Assembly: GCF_009735685.1 (NCBI RefSeq) | Contig: NZ_WHPN01000036.1 | Location: 1 to 47,813 of the forward strand | DNA length: 47,813 nt | Direction: 5' to 3' | Origin: Streptomyces lycii | Lineage (GTDB): Bacteria; Actinomycetota; Actinomycetes; Streptomycetales; Streptomycetaceae | In this document: in pieces, positions 17,557-26,682 of the stretch | How the letters are laid out: each line of letters starts with the position of its first letter | Position numbering within the stretch: position 1 is the first letter of the stretch | The notes under the pieces: model-generated | Told to the model about the DNA's origin: nothing | The model's database searches: none | The model's input: only the letters and a program-made list of their open reading frames with translations | Made by a program: the position numbers and the translations under genes

Positions 17557-17860
17557 CCGCGTCTTCCCCGCGCGGGAGGACGCGGGGACATTGTGGCCCA
17601 CGGCGACCGCCCCGTCACAGTTCGCCGTGGGCAACATCTTTCGACAGGAAACCACCTCAAGCCAAGATCGTTGTTGATCTTTGGCTGAAACTCCCGCTGT
17701 TGTGTTCTGCGCCAAGCTGTGCGATGGCGTTTCAGCGACCGCTGTCCCTTAGGGCGGTTTTGTTCGTTTCGATATTGATTGCGTGAACATGTTTGGTCCA
17801 CGGAGCCCCGGACGACCAGGTACTTTCCCGGCCCTCCGGGGCTTGCCGAGACGCTGCGGG
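17557..17860. other. upstream region of the acyl-CoA dehydrogenase gene
   Basis: A 304-bp gap between secDF and the acyl-CoA dehydrogenase gene, both on the minus strand. It is clearly richer in A and T than its surroundings (about 17640-17800), as expected for a promoter region. It holds the inverted repeat at 17660-17686 and a weak inverted repeat, AGCCCCGG (17804-17811) with CCGGGGCT (17836-17843), which could terminate secDF. No gene is seen. Confidence 0.5.
17660..17686. promoter_or_regulatory. inverted repeat upstream of the acyl-CoA dehydrogenase gene
   Basis: AGCCAAGATC, a 6-nt spacer (gttgtt) and GATCTTTGGCT form an almost perfect dyad with one extra T. The core, AAGATC-GTTGTT-GATCTT, is exact. 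It lies about 104 bp before the start codon at 17556. It is a candidate operator for a dimeric regulator or a leader hairpin. Confidence 0.55.
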
Positions 17861-20287
17861 TCAGACTACGGCCCCATTGTCACCGGACTGCCGCTCCACC
17901 GACTTCTTTCCGCCTGCGGACGGCTTCGTGGCCGAATCTTTTCGCTTCACCGGAATGGCACGTTCCGAACAGCGTTCTTCCAGCTCAACGGCCATGGGGG
18001 TGGCGGTGAACACCGACGAGTACGTCCCCACGACGATGCCGATCAGCAGCGCCAGGGCGAAGTCCGTGAGCGAGTCCCCGCCGAGCAGGGCCAGGGCGGC
18101 GAGGATGAACACGGCTCCCGTACCGGTGTTGACAGTGCGCGGCACGGTCTGGAGCACGGCGGTGTTGGCCACCCGGGCGAACGGGGTGCCGCGGTGCCGG
18201 GCCCACAGCTCGCGCACCCGGTCGAAGACCACGACCGAGTCGTTCACCGAGTAGCCGATGACGGTGAGCAGCGCCGCCAGGAACACCCCGTCCACCGGCT
18301 TGCCGAGCCAGGCGAAGACGCCGGTGAGGATCAGCACGTCATGGGCCATGGCCGCCACCGCGCCGATCCCGAACGTCCAGCGGAAGCGGACCGCCAGATA
18401 GCCGAGCTGGGCCAGGAGCGCCACCCCGAGGGCGATCAGGGCGTTGCGGCGCAGCTCGTCCCCGAGGCTCGGGCCGATCAGCTCGTCGCGCAGTTTCTCC
18501 GCGCCGCCGCCGGGCCCGGCGAGCGCTTCCCGCACCCGGGCCTCCTCGGCGTTGGTGAGCTCCTCGGTCCGTACGGAGATGTCGCCCTCGCCGGAGGACT
18601 GCACCACCGCGCGCGGGAAGCCCGCGTCGGAGACCGCCTCGCGGGCCCGTTCCGCGTCCACCGGCCGGTTCGTCGCGTACTCCACGAGCCGCCCGCCGGT
18701 GAACTCGACACCGAAGTCCAGGCCGCGCACCACGATGCCGCTCGTGGCGAGGACCACGGCCGCGGCCGAGACGGCGAGCCAGCGCCTGCCGTGCCGCATC
18801 AGATCGGGACTCCGGCGGGTGATCCAGGTACGGACCCGGCCCACCGCGGCGATCCCGGTGACCGCCGGGCGCCGTCGCACCCACGTCCGGTCACCCGCGA
18901 ACCCGGTGAGCGCCCGGGCCACCACGAGCGCGCTGACCATGGACGCCAGCACACCGATGGACAGGGTGACACCGAAGCCCCGGACCGGTCCCGAGGCCAG
19001 GAAGAACAACAGGACCGCGGCCAGCAGTGTGGTGACGTTGGAGTCCGCGATGGCGCTGAACGCGTTGCGGTACCCGGACGTGAGCGCGGTCCGCAGGCTC
19101 TTGGTACGGCGCGCCGCGTACTCCTCCCGCGCCCGCTCGAAGACGAGCACGTTGGCGTCCACCGCCATGCCGATGGCCAGCACGAAGCCGGCCAGGCCGG
19201 GGAGGGTGAGGGTCGCGCCGACGGCCACCAGCGCGGCGTAGGAGATGAGGCCGTAGGCGGCCAGGGCGATCGCCGCGAGCCCGCCGAAGAGCCGGTAGAC
19301 GAACAGGATGAACAGCGAGGTCAGCGCCACGCCGATGACCGCGGCCCAAGCGCTTGCCTCGATGGCGGCGGCACCGAGCGTCGGGCCGACCGTGCGCTGC
19401 TCCACGGTCTCCACCGGCACCGGCAGCGCCCCGCCGCTGATCAGCAGCGACAGTTCCTCGGCCTCCTGCTGTCCGAAGCTGCCGGTGATCTGGGTGGAGC
19501 CGCCCGCGATGCCCGCCTCGCACCGCACCGACGGGTCGACCTGCGGTGAGGAGATCACCTTGTCGTCGAGGACGATCGCGACCCGCCGGGCCGGGTCGCC
19601 GGGTGCGGCGCAGGCCGCCTCACCGGTCAGCCGCTGCCACTCCTTGCCGCCCGCCCCCTTCAGGTCGAGGGAGACGAACCAGCCGCCTCCCGTCTCGGAG
19701 TCGAAGCGGGCCTCGGCGCCCTCGACGCCCTCGCCCGTCATCCGGGTGGGGCCGAGCCGCAGCGGACGGCCGTCCTCGTCGTTGAGGGTCCGCCCCTCGT
19801 CCTTCTCCGCGCCGTCCTCGCCGTCCTCGCCGTCCTTCCGCTCGGTGGCTGGTTCCCCGGCCCCCAGGACCGGGTGGAAGGAGAGCTGCGCGGTGCGGCC
19901 GAGCACCTTCTCGGCCTCGCGCGGGTCCTGCACACCGGGCAGTTCGACGATGATCCGGTTGTCCCCGGAGCGGGTGATGCCGGGTTCGGTGACGCCGAGG
20001 GCGTCGATCCTGCGCCGGAGCACCTCCAGTGTCCGGTCGGTGGCCTCGGCATCCGCCTCGGCCTGTGGCGAGTCCCGGGTCTCCAGGACGATCTGGGTGC
20101 CGCCCCGCAGGTCCAGCCCCAGCCGGGGGGACTGGGTGAGGGCGAGGAAGAGCGCGACGACGGCCAGGGCGACGACCGCCCGGACGACGTTGCCGCGGCC
20201 GGGCCGCGAACGGCCCCGTCCGGAGGGTTTGGGACGGGGCCGGCCGGACGGCCGGGCGCGGGTGCGGTCTGGTTCTCGGTCTGGCAC
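17861..20287 (-). CDS. secDF: protein translocase subunit SecDF (fused)
   Basis: An 808-residue fusion of SecD and SecF. These proteins use the proton gradient to help Sec-exported proteins leave the translocon on the outer face of the membrane. SecD part: N-terminal helix, GLDLRGGTQIVLE, the P1 head domain (IIVELPGVQDP), and helices 2-6 with VDANVLVFERAREEY. SecF part: GLDFGVEFTGGRLVEYATN, a small periplasmic-type domain and helices ending in YSVNDSVVVFDRVREL and TGTGAVFILAALAL. The P1 loop contains an acidic/charged insert of about 40 residues (KDGEDGEDGAEKDEG). Streptomyces normally keeps separate secD and secF genes as well, so this is probably a second, fused copy. GTG at 20287 has GGAGG about 8 nt upstream; the frame remains open another 293 codons, without support. 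Confidence 0.94.
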   Translation of the reverse strand: MPDREPDRTRARPSGRPRPKPSGRGRSRPGRGNVVRAVVALAVVALFLALTQSPRLGLDLRGGTQIVLETRDSPQAEADAEATDRTLEVLRRRIDALGVTEPGITRSGDNRIIVELPGVQDPREAEKVLGRTAQLSFHPVLGAGEPATERKDGEDGEDGAEKDEGRTLNDEDGRPLRLGPTRMTGEGVEGAEARFDSETGGGWFVSLDLKGAGGKEWQRLTGEAACAAPGDPARRVAIVLDDKVISSPQVDPSVRCEAGIAGGSTQITGSFGQQEAEELSLLISGGALPVPVETVEQRTVGPTLGAAAIEASAWAAVIGVALTSLFILFVYRLFGGLAAIALAAYGLISYAALVAVGATLTLPGLAGFVLAIGMAVDANVLVFERAREEYAARRTKSLRTALTSGYRNAFSAIADSNVTTLLAAVLLFFLASGPVRGFGVTLSIGVLASMVSALVVARALTGFAGDRTWVRRRPAVTGIAAVGRVRTWITRRSPDLMRHGRRWLAVSAAAVVLATSGIVVRGLDFGVEFTGGRLVEYATNRPVDAERAREAVSDAGFPRAVVQSSGEGDISVRTEELTNAEEARVREALAGPGGGAEKLRDELIGPSLGDELRRNALIALGVALLAQLGYLAVRFRWTFGIGAVAAMAHDVLILTGVFAWLGKPVDGVFLAALLTVIGYSVNDSVVVFDRVRELWARHRGTPFARVANTAVLQTVPRTVNTGTGAVFILAALALLGGDSLTDFALALLIGIVVGTYSSVFTATPMAVELEERCSERAIPVKRKDSATKPSAGGKKSVERQSGDNGAVV

Positions 20288-21198
20288 GGAATTGCCTCCA
20301 GCGGGCTCGCCGCGGGCCCGTCCGGGGCACGGCGGCGGAAAGTGACGGTGGTCATCGCCGGAATGGGGCGCGCAGAGGAGGTCCGCCGGCCGCGGGCGCA
20401 CCGCGGCACGGCGCGACGGCGACGCGCGGTGCGCGTGACGCGGTGCGTGTGCCGCCTGCCGCGGTGCACATGAGCCGTACCGCGGTGCGGTGCGCGCGGG
20501 TCCGCGGACGCGTGACCCGGCCGGCACGGCCGTACGGCGGCACGGCAGGCGCGCAACGCCGCCGGCACCGAACGACCGCACGCACCGGACGCCCGCAGAC
20601 GCCCGCAGGCACGGCCCGCAGGCACCCGGACGCCACCGGCTCGCCGGCATCACGGACGCCGAACGCGCCGCGGACACAGCACGTATCGCGGACACAGCAG
20701 GCACCACAGGCACCGGCACCGCGGCACCGCAGCCGTGGCCGGCCCGGCCGCCACCGCGGGCAGCCGCGGCCAGGGCGGCACGCACGCGGCCGGCCGTTGG
20801 CGGCACCCGCTCGCGGTCGCCGCCGCGGTCCGGGTCGCTGAAGCCGTAAGCCGTACGAAGCCGTACGGGTACGGCGGCGGGCACGGACGGCGGGGACGGC
20901 CGAGGCGGCGAGCCGCCCGGTGCGGTGACCACGGAGCGTCCACCGGAGCCGAGCGGAACCCGCGCCGCGGAGCGCGGCGGCGGCGACGCCTGGCGAGCAG
21001 GCCTCGCGGTATCGCCCCGCGGTATCGGCTCGCGCTCTCGACCCGCGCAGCGGAACCGCCTCGCGAAGCGGAACCGCCTCGCGACCGCGCCCGGGCTCGG
21101 CAGCCGGACAAGCGGGCCGCACGAGCGAGCCCGTCCGGCGGTCGCCGGCATTCCGGCCGCCCGCACGGGCCCGGCGGACCGGTCCGCCGGTGACCGCG
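20288..21198. other. 911-bp gene-free, repeat-rich region
   Basis: This stretch lies between the secDF start and the downstream end of the small secreted-protein gene. Every frame is open for long runs on both strands, which is a composition effect; none has a plausible start site or a recognisable protein. It contains many imperfect repeats, such as two copies of CGCGGACACAGCA near 20670 and 20690, a gccgta/cgaagccgtac series near 20840-20880, and the 18-bp duplication at 21049. The secDF promoter should lie near 20290-20400. Confidence 0.5.
21049..21084. repeat. 18-bp perfect tandem duplication
   Basis: AGCGGAACCGCCTCGCGA occurs twice head to tail (21049-21066 and 21067-21084), inside a gene-free region. 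Confidence 0.85.
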
Positions 21199-21639
21199 CT
21201 AGCGGAGCGCCATCTGCCGGTGTGCGGTACGGGACCTCTGGAGCGCCCCGTCGTCCGGCGGCGCACGGCCGCGCGTCGTCGCCCGGTGCGCGGTCGCCGC
21301 CGAGCCGTACGGCGCCGACGCGGCGCCCGGGCCGGGATCCGTACCGGCCCGGGGCCGGGGCGGCGGCAGGAGGAGCGGAGGCCCGTGATGCGGGGTCAGG
21401 TGTTCGCCGGCGGAGAGCGTGGCCGCCCTGCTCTGCTGGCCGAGCACGCCGGTCAGCGCGGGCCGGTCGGTGCCTGCGTGGTGCGCGGACGCGGCCCGGT
21501 CCGCAGGTCCGGCGGCGCTCGCGGCGCCGGTGAACAGCGGGCCGCCGAGCAGCACGGCCAGCACCGTCAGCAGTGCGGAGAGGCCACGGGGCCGGGGGCG
21601 GCGGGACACGGGCCGGGAGCCGGCGGGGCGCACGTCCAT
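21199..21639 (-). CDS. small secreted protein of unknown function
   Basis: A 146-residue protein. It opens with an Arg-rich n-region (residues 1-23), a hydrophobic core LSALLTVLAVLLGGPLF and a cleavage-like ASA/ASAAG site near residue 42, so it should be exported. The mature part (about 103 residues) is Pro/Ala/His/Arg-rich, with HHGPPLLLPPPRPR and a basic end (RTAHRQMALR). I do not recognise a family. The ATG at 21639 has a strong GGGGAGGA 6 nt upstream, the main evidence that the gene is real; the extended frame before it adds 65 codons with no support. Confidence 0.65.
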   Translation of the reverse strand: MDVRPAGSRPVSRRPRPRGLSALLTVLAVLLGGPLFTGAASAAGPADRAASAHHAGTDRPALTGVLGQQSRAATLSAGEHLTPHHGPPLLLPPPRPRAGTDPGPGAASAPYGSAATAHRATTRGRAPPDDGALQRSRTAHRQMALR

Positions 21640-21912
21640 GCCGGTCCTCCCCTCCCCCGCCGTCCGGCGGTGCTCGTGTCCGTCACCGGTCCCGGGAACG
21701 GTTCCGGCGCTGGCGACGGGTCCGTCCGGTGGTGCCGGGGCCGCGCTCGTCGTGACGAGTATGCCTGCTCGGGCGCCGCGTTTCGATCGGCCCGGCCCGG
21801 ATCGCGTGAGGGCGGGTTCCGGCCGGTCCGCCACGGGGTTGCGCCGCCGCGACGGCAGCCGCGTTCCGGCCCGTGTGCCGACGCGTCACGAAACAGCGGA
21901 TACGGTGATCCG

Positions 21913-23364
21913 GTGGCGATGAACGGGGACGAGACGGTTCCGGGGGCCGCGCTGCTCTTGGCGGCCGCGCCCGCCGGCAAGGGACGGCTGGTGGACGCCG
22001 CTGCGGCGCTGCCCGCGCTGGCCGCGGTGCGGCCGGGGATACTCGCGGGCACGGCCGCCGCGAGCGTGGTGGAGCTGGTGGAGCCCGCCGACCCGCAGGT
22101 GGTGCTGACCCGGCTCCGGGTGGCTGCGGCCGTTCCGGGCCCGCTGTTGGTGCATCTGATCGGGCAGCTCACCCTGGACCGCAAGCAGCAGCTGCCGCAC
22201 GTGGCCCTCGCCCGCACCACTCCGGCGACCGCCCGGTACACCGCGCTGCCCTGGCACTGGCTGTCCGCGGAACTCCAGCACCGGCGGCCGGGCACCACCA
22301 CGGTCCTCGCCGACCTGGTGGCCGACCCCGCCGCCTGGGCACGGCTCCCCGCCCTCGGCGTGGCCGGGGCCGATCTGTACGGCGTGGTGACGCCGCCGCC
22401 GGGCCGCCGGGACGACCTCGCGGAACCGCTGTACAGCCGGGCGGTCGCCGACCTCCTCCGCCCCGCCGCTCGGCGCCCGCCGGTGGCGGACCTGCACGCG
22501 CTCGCGGTGTCCCGGGCTCAGCTCTCTCCCGAGGTGCGCTTCCTGACCCTGCCGGGGACACCGGCCGGGGGAACGACACCGGCGCCGGCACAAGTCCCCG
22601 CTCAGCCCGGCGCGCAGGCACCGGCACCGGCACAGTCCACCGCGCAGGCACCGGCGCAGGCGCAGCCCGCCGCGCGTTCTCCGGAACAGGCCCCGGCACG
22701 GTCGGCGCGGGAGCCCGCCGCGCAGCCGCCGGGTCGGGCCGCGGACACCGGCGCGTCGGCGTCCACGCCGGAACCGCGGCAGGCCACTCCTCCGATCCCG
22801 GCTCCCCCGGCGCGGCCGCACGACACGGCCGGGTCCGTACCGGAACGCACCGCGGGGACCGCCGCCGCTCCCGTACCGCGGCAGGCCACTCCCCCGAGGC
22901 CCGCGTACCCCCCGGCGGAGACGCAGCAGCAGCCGCCGGACCCGCACCCTGCGATACTCGCCGCCGCCCACGCCGGGCGGCACGGAGAGGCGGCGGCGAT
23001 GGCCGCGGCCTGGGAGCAGTACGCGCTGCGCAACCACGGCCCGTCGTCCGTGGAAGCGGGGCACTGGCTCGAGGTCCGGGCCGACCTGGCCCGCCTCGCC
23101 GGTGACTTCGCCCGCTCGTGCGAGCTGTGGATGGCCGCCGCCTCCGCACGGCTAGGCCGCGGCGAGCCCGCCGACGCGGCGGACGTGGTGGCGGCCGTCG
23201 ACCGGGCCCACCACTGCTGGGAGCAGCTCGGCGAGCCCGGCGTCTCCGGCGGGCTCGCACAGCAGTTGCTGCCGCTGCGCCGCCGGGTCCCCGGACCGCG
23301 GCCGGGCGCGGTCGAGGCGCTCGAACGGCGGATCGGTTCTCGGAGCGCTGCCCGGGCAGGCTGA
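21913..23364 (+). CDS. unrecognised protein with a Pro/Ala/Gln-rich linker and helical C-terminal repeats
   Basis: A 483-residue protein (GTG at 21913; the ATG at 21919 is equally possible). The N-terminal ~215 residues look like an alpha/beta domain: LVDAAAALPALAAVRPG, VVLTRLRVAAAVPGPLLVHL, TTTVLADLVADPAAW. They vaguely recall the caspase-like fold of Streptomyces effector-associated proteins, but no His/Cys dyad can be identified. A linker of about 130 residues is built from APAQ/AQAPA-type repeats. The C-terminal ~140 residues are helical and TPR-like (AAMAAAWEQYALRNHGP, WLEVRADLARLAGD, CELWMAAASARL). No Shine-Dalgarno site exists; TACGGT at 21901-21906 suggests a leaderless transcript. 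Function unknown. Confidence 0.75.
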   Translation: MAMNGDETVPGAALLLAAAPAGKGRLVDAAAALPALAAVRPGILAGTAAASVVELVEPADPQVVLTRLRVAAAVPGPLLVHLIGQLTLDRKQQLPHVALARTTPATARYTALPWHWLSAELQHRRPGTTTVLADLVADPAAWARLPALGVAGADLYGVVTPPPGRRDDLAEPLYSRAVADLLRPAARRPPVADLHALAVSRAQLSPEVRFLTLPGTPAGGTTPAPAQVPAQPGAQAPAPAQSTAQAPAQAQPAARSPEQAPARSAREPAAQPPGRAADTGASASTPEPRQATPPIPAPPARPHDTAGSVPERTAGTAAAPVPRQATPPRPAYPPAETQQQPPDPHPAILAAAHAGRHGEAAAMAAAWEQYALRNHGPSSVEAGHWLEVRADLARLAGDFARSCELWMAAASARLGRGEPADAADVVAAVDRAHHCWEQLGEPGVSGGLAQQLLPLRRRVPGPRPGAVEALERRIGSRSAARAG

Positions 23365-23402
23365 GAACACCGCAGGCGAAGGAATTCAGGAGGCCGTCCC
23401 CC

Positions 23403-23933
23403 ATGCCGCACGCCTATGAGCCCCCTACCGGCCGTGACGAGACGAAGGAGGAGCAGGCGGACCGCAAATGGGGCGAGCTGCTCCAGGAGGTCCGGGTCGC
23501 CCAGACCGGCATCCAGATCCTGCTGGCCTTCCTGCTGACGTCCGCGTTCTCCCCGCGCTTCCCCGAGCTGGACGACTTCGGCCACGACCTGTACGTGGTG
23601 ACGATCATGTTCGGCGCCGGGGCGACGGGCGCGCTGATCGCGCCCGTCACCCTGCACCGCATGGTGACGGGGCACCGGCTCAAGCCGGAGACGGTGCTGT
23701 GGGCCTCCCGGATCACGATGGTCGGCCTGGTGCTCCTGCTGTGCACCGTCGGGGCGGCGCTGACGCTGATCCTGCGCTTCGTGATCCACGACTCGTTGGC
23801 GGTCTGGCTGGCGGCCGCCGTGCTGCTCTGGTTCGTGAGCTGCTGGTTCCTGCCCGCGGCGTGGCTGCGCCACCGCAACCGGCAGTTGCAGTCGGCGGCG
23901 CGGGGGACGGACGGCGGCAACGGCGGCAACTGA
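23403..23933 (+). CDS. DUF6328-like four-helix membrane protein
   Basis: A 176-residue integral membrane protein. A charged N-terminus (RDETKEEQADRKWGELLQEVRVAQTG in outline) precedes four hydrophobic segments at about residues 37-55, 62-85, 98-125 and 132-155. The signature GIQILLAFLLTSAFSPRF and the motif FGHDLYVVT match, from memory, the actinobacterial DUF6328 family. Its function is unknown. The ATG at 23403 has AGGAGG about 9 nt upstream. It starts 38 bp after the preceding gene on the same strand and could be cotranscribed. Confidence 0.85.
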   Translation: MPHAYEPPTGRDETKEEQADRKWGELLQEVRVAQTGIQILLAFLLTSAFSPRFPELDDFGHDLYVVTIMFGAGATGALIAPVTLHRMVTGHRLKPETVLWASRITMVGLVLLLCTVGAALTLILRFVIHDSLAVWLAAAVLLWFVSCWFLPAAWLRHRNRQLQSAARGTDGGNGGN

Positions 23934-24388
23934 CCCCGGCCCGGCCCGGATCGCGTACCGGACCGGAGCGCGTACCGCACCAGGGCCGGTACCGGAGCGG
24001 ATCCCGGGGGCACGGAGAGACCACTGGGCACGGCGGATCCCGGGGCACAGGCCGGATCCCGGGGCACGGGCCTGCTCCCGAGGCACTGGCCCGATCACTG
24101 CGCACGGACCGGATCCCGGGCTGAACCGCGATCGGCACCGCGAACCCGGCACCGGCACCGCTCGGCAGCCGCCACCGCCCCGCCCACGAGCCGGAGGCAC
24201 GCGCCCGGAGCCCGCGCACGCCCCGGGAGCCGCCCACCTGCCGGGAGGGCCGCCGTGTCCTCGTCCCCGGAGGTCCTGGAAGCCTCCGAAAGCCCCGGAA
24301 GCGTCCCGGAAAGCCCCGGAGGCCCTGGAAGCCCCCGCGCGCCCGGCGCCCCGCGCGCCCGGCGCCGACGGCGGGGCTCCGGCCGGGG
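23934..24388. repeat. repeat-rich intergenic region, no gene seen
   Basis: A 455-bp gap between convergent genes. It holds several imperfect direct repeats of ggatcccggggcac (about 23998-24075 and again near 24110). A second set of short repeats, based on ggaagccccggaggccctgg, lies near 24278-24340. No coding sequence or RNA gene is supported; the repeats may fold into transcription-stopping structures between the convergent units. Confidence 0.6.
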
Positions 24389-25585
24389 TCAGGCCGCGAC
24401 GCCCGGCCTGAACAGTGTCTTGATCATGCCGTCGGCCTTGTCCTGGAACGTCTTGTAGGCCTCCGGCGCATCCTCCAGCGGCACGGTGTGGGTGGCGAAC
24501 CCGTCGACCCCCAGCGGATCCTGGTCGGTGAGCAGCGGCAGGATGTCGGGCACCCACCGGTGGACGTTCGCCTGGCCCATCCGCAGCTGGATCTGCTTGT
24601 CGAACAGGGTGAGCATCGGCATCGGGTCGGTCATGCCGCCGTAGACGCCGCTGAGCGAGATCGTGCCGCCGCGCCGGACGACGTCGATGGCGGTGTAGAG
24701 CGCGGCGAGCCGGTCCACCCCGGCGCGTTCCATCAGCTTCTCCGCGACGGGTCCGGGCAGCAGCCCCACCATCTGGTGGGCGAGCCGTCCCGCGGGCGCT
24801 CCGTGGGCCTCCATGCCCACGGCGTCGACGACGGAGTCGGCGCCGCGGCCGTCGGTCAGGTCGCGGATGGTGTCGCCGATCTTCTTGCCGTGCTCCCTCA
24901 GGTCGAGCGCCCTCACCCCGTTCCGGCGGGCCCGCTCCAGCCGCTCGGGGACCAGGTCCACGCCGATGACCTGGCCCGCGCCCCGGTGCAGCGCGATCCG
25001 GCAGGCCATGTCGCCGATGGGCCCGAGGCCCAGCACCACCAGGGTGCCGCCGTCGGGCACGGCCGCGTAGTCGACGGCCTGCCACGCGGTGGGCAGGACG
25101 TCGGAGAGGAACACGAACCGCTCGTCGGGCGGCCCGTCGGGCACCTTGACGGGCAGGGTGTTGCCGAACGGCACCCGCAGGAACTCGGCCTGGCCGCCCG
25201 GCATCTGGCCGTAGAGCTTGGTGTAGCCGAACAGCGTCGCGCCCATGCCGCGGTCCCGGTTCTGGGTGGTCTCGCACTGCGAGTGCAGGCCCTGGCCGCA
25301 CATCCAGCAGGTGCCGCAGGAGACGTTGAAGGGGATCACGACCCGGTCGCCGGGTTTGAGCGCGGTGACGTCGGAGCCGGTCTCCTCGACGACGCCCATC
25401 GGCTCGTGGCCGAGGATGTCCCCCGGCTCCAGGAACGGGCCCAGCACCTCGTACAGATGGAGGTCCGATCCGCACAGGCCGCTGGAGGTGATCCGTACGA
25501 TCACGTCGGCCGGTTCCTGGATGGTCGGGTCGGGGACCGTCTCCACCCGCACATCGCGCTTGCCGTGCCAGGTCAGTGCCCTCAT
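24389..25585 (-). CDS. zinc-dependent alcohol/formaldehyde dehydrogenase
   Basis: A 398-residue medium-chain dehydrogenase. Catalytic zinc ligands are seen as SGLCGSDLH (Cys38) and GHEPMG (His60, Glu61). The structural zinc site is CGTCWMCGQGLHSQC (Cys90, 93, 96, 104). The NAD-binding motif is VVLGLGPIGDMA. The overall pattern is close to the glutathione-independent formaldehyde dehydrogenase/threonine dehydrogenase-like group, so oxidation of formaldehyde or a small alcohol with NAD is likely. The start overlaps the stop of the NrfD-like gene by 4 bp (ATGA), making it the last gene of the formate dehydrogenase operon. That placement supports a formaldehyde-to-formate role. Confidence 0.92.
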   Translation of the reverse strand: MRALTWHGKRDVRVETVPDPTIQEPADVIVRITSSGLCGSDLHLYEVLGPFLEPGDILGHEPMGVVEETGSDVTALKPGDRVVIPFNVSCGTCWMCGQGLHSQCETTQNRDRGMGATLFGYTKLYGQMPGGQAEFLRVPFGNTLPVKVPDGPPDERFVFLSDVLPTAWQAVDYAAVPDGGTLVVLGLGPIGDMACRIALHRGAGQVIGVDLVPERLERARRNGVRALDLREHGKKIGDTIRDLTDGRGADSVVDAVGMEAHGAPAGRLAHQMVGLLPGPVAEKLMERAGVDRLAALYTAIDVVRRGGTISLSGVYGGMTDPMPMLTLFDKQIQLRMGQANVHRWVPDILPLLTDQDPLGVDGFATHTVPLEDAPEAYKTFQDKADGMIKTLFRPGVAA

Positions 25586-26682
25586 GCCTGGGCCTTCCTT
25601 TCGTTCCGGTCGTGCCGGCCGGGCCGTTCCGACCGGCCGTTCCCGTGCTCCGGCGGCCGGCTGTCGAGCCGTTCGCGCTGGGGGACGACGGTGTAGCGGG
25701 GGTCCTCGGCGGACGCGATGCCCGCGTGGAAGATCCCGAAGCGGGTGCAGGCCGACCCGGCGAGCAGCGCCAGTCCGCTCGCGACGGCGGCGGCCCGGTG
25801 GCGGCCGAGGAGGGCCGCGCCGAGGGCCCCGCCCGCCGTGAGCCGTTCCGCGGCCCGCAACAGCCGTCCGCCCCGCCCCTGTTCATAGGTCTCGGCGACG
25901 ATGCCGGTGCGGCGTTTCATCAGCCGTACGGCGACGGCTTCCCCGGCGGCGGCGAGCAGCGCGGCGTTGCGGGCCGGCCCGTTCTCCCGGGCGGGTGCGA
26001 GGGTCAGCGCCATGCCGGCCGCGGCGGCCGTCGCCGACGCGGTGAAGACGTACGGGAGTTCGCGGTGGGCGTCGTGCCAGGCCGGTACGGCGGTGTCCGC
26101 GGCGAGCACGGCCGTGTACGCGGCGACCGCGGGACCGAGCATGGCGGCGACACCGGTGGCGGCCCGGCCGGCGCGGGGCAGCAGCCCGGTCAGCGCGCTG
26201 CCGGCGGCGGCGCCCGCGGCGGGCCCGTAGCCGGCGAGGAGCCAGGAGCCGACGCTCATCGGCGAGGTCGGCTTGATCACCCGCAGCATGTTGGCGAACC
26301 GCTCGGGGCGGCCGAGGTCGTGGATCAGTGCGGCGGTGGACAGCGAGATCGCGGCGAGGGAGGAGACCTTCATCGCCTTGGCGGTCGCGTGCCGTCCGGT
26401 GAGTCCGGCGCCCGCCGCGAGGACGGAACCCGCGCCCGCGAGCCCTCCGGTGAAGAAGTACCCGGCGATGTCGCGCGCCTGCCAGGCCGGGGCCTTGACG
26501 ACGGGCCTGCCGTAGTACGACCGGAACTCGGCGCGGGGCACCATCAGCTGCTCGCCGCGCCCCTTGCCCTTCCGGCGGCGGCCGGTGCCCGGGGGCTTTC
26601 CGGGCTGGAGCGCGGCGGGGACGGCCTCCCGGCCGGGGCGTTCCCCGCGCGGGCCGTCCCGGGTGACGTCGGATCCGGTCAT
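25582..26682 (-). CDS. NrfD-like membrane anchor of the formate dehydrogenase
   Basis: A 366-residue polytopic membrane protein. After a basic cytoplasmic N-terminus (about 65 residues) there are about eight hydrophobic segments, including YFFTGGLAGAGSVLAAGAGL, ISLSTAALIHDLGRP, SVGSWLLAGYG and FTASATAAAAGMALTL. The conserved DLGRPERFANMLRVIKPTSPMSVGSW-type region (about residues 120-145) is the hallmark of NrfD/PsrC subunits, which pass electrons between a ferredoxin-like subunit and the quinone pool. It would dock the FeS subunit to the membrane. The ATG at 26682 overlaps the FeS gene stop by 4 bp. Confidence 0.88.
   Translation of the reverse strand: MTGSDVTRDGPRGERPGREAVPAALQPGKPPGTGRRRKGKGRGEQLMVPRAEFRSYYGRPVVKAPAWQARDIAGYFFTGGLAGAGSVLAAGAGLTGRHATAKAMKVSSLAAISLSTAALIHDLGRPERFANMLRVIKPTSPMSVGSWLLAGYGPAAGAAAGSALTGLLPRAGRAATGVAAMLGPAVAAYTAVLAADTAVPAWHDAHRELPYVFTASATAAAAGMALTLAPARENGPARNAALLAAAGEAVAVRLMKRRTGIVAETYEQGRGGRLLRAAERLTAGGALGAALLGRHRAAAVASGLALLAGSACTRFGIFHAGIASAEDPRYTVVPQRERLDSRPPEHGNGRSERPGRHDRNERKAQA

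Noticed and set aside
17556..17715. 53-codon N-terminal extension of the acyl-CoA dehydrogenase
   Set aside because: Starts with TTG, has no ribosome-binding site and runs through the inverted repeat; the family fold begins after the ATG at 17556.
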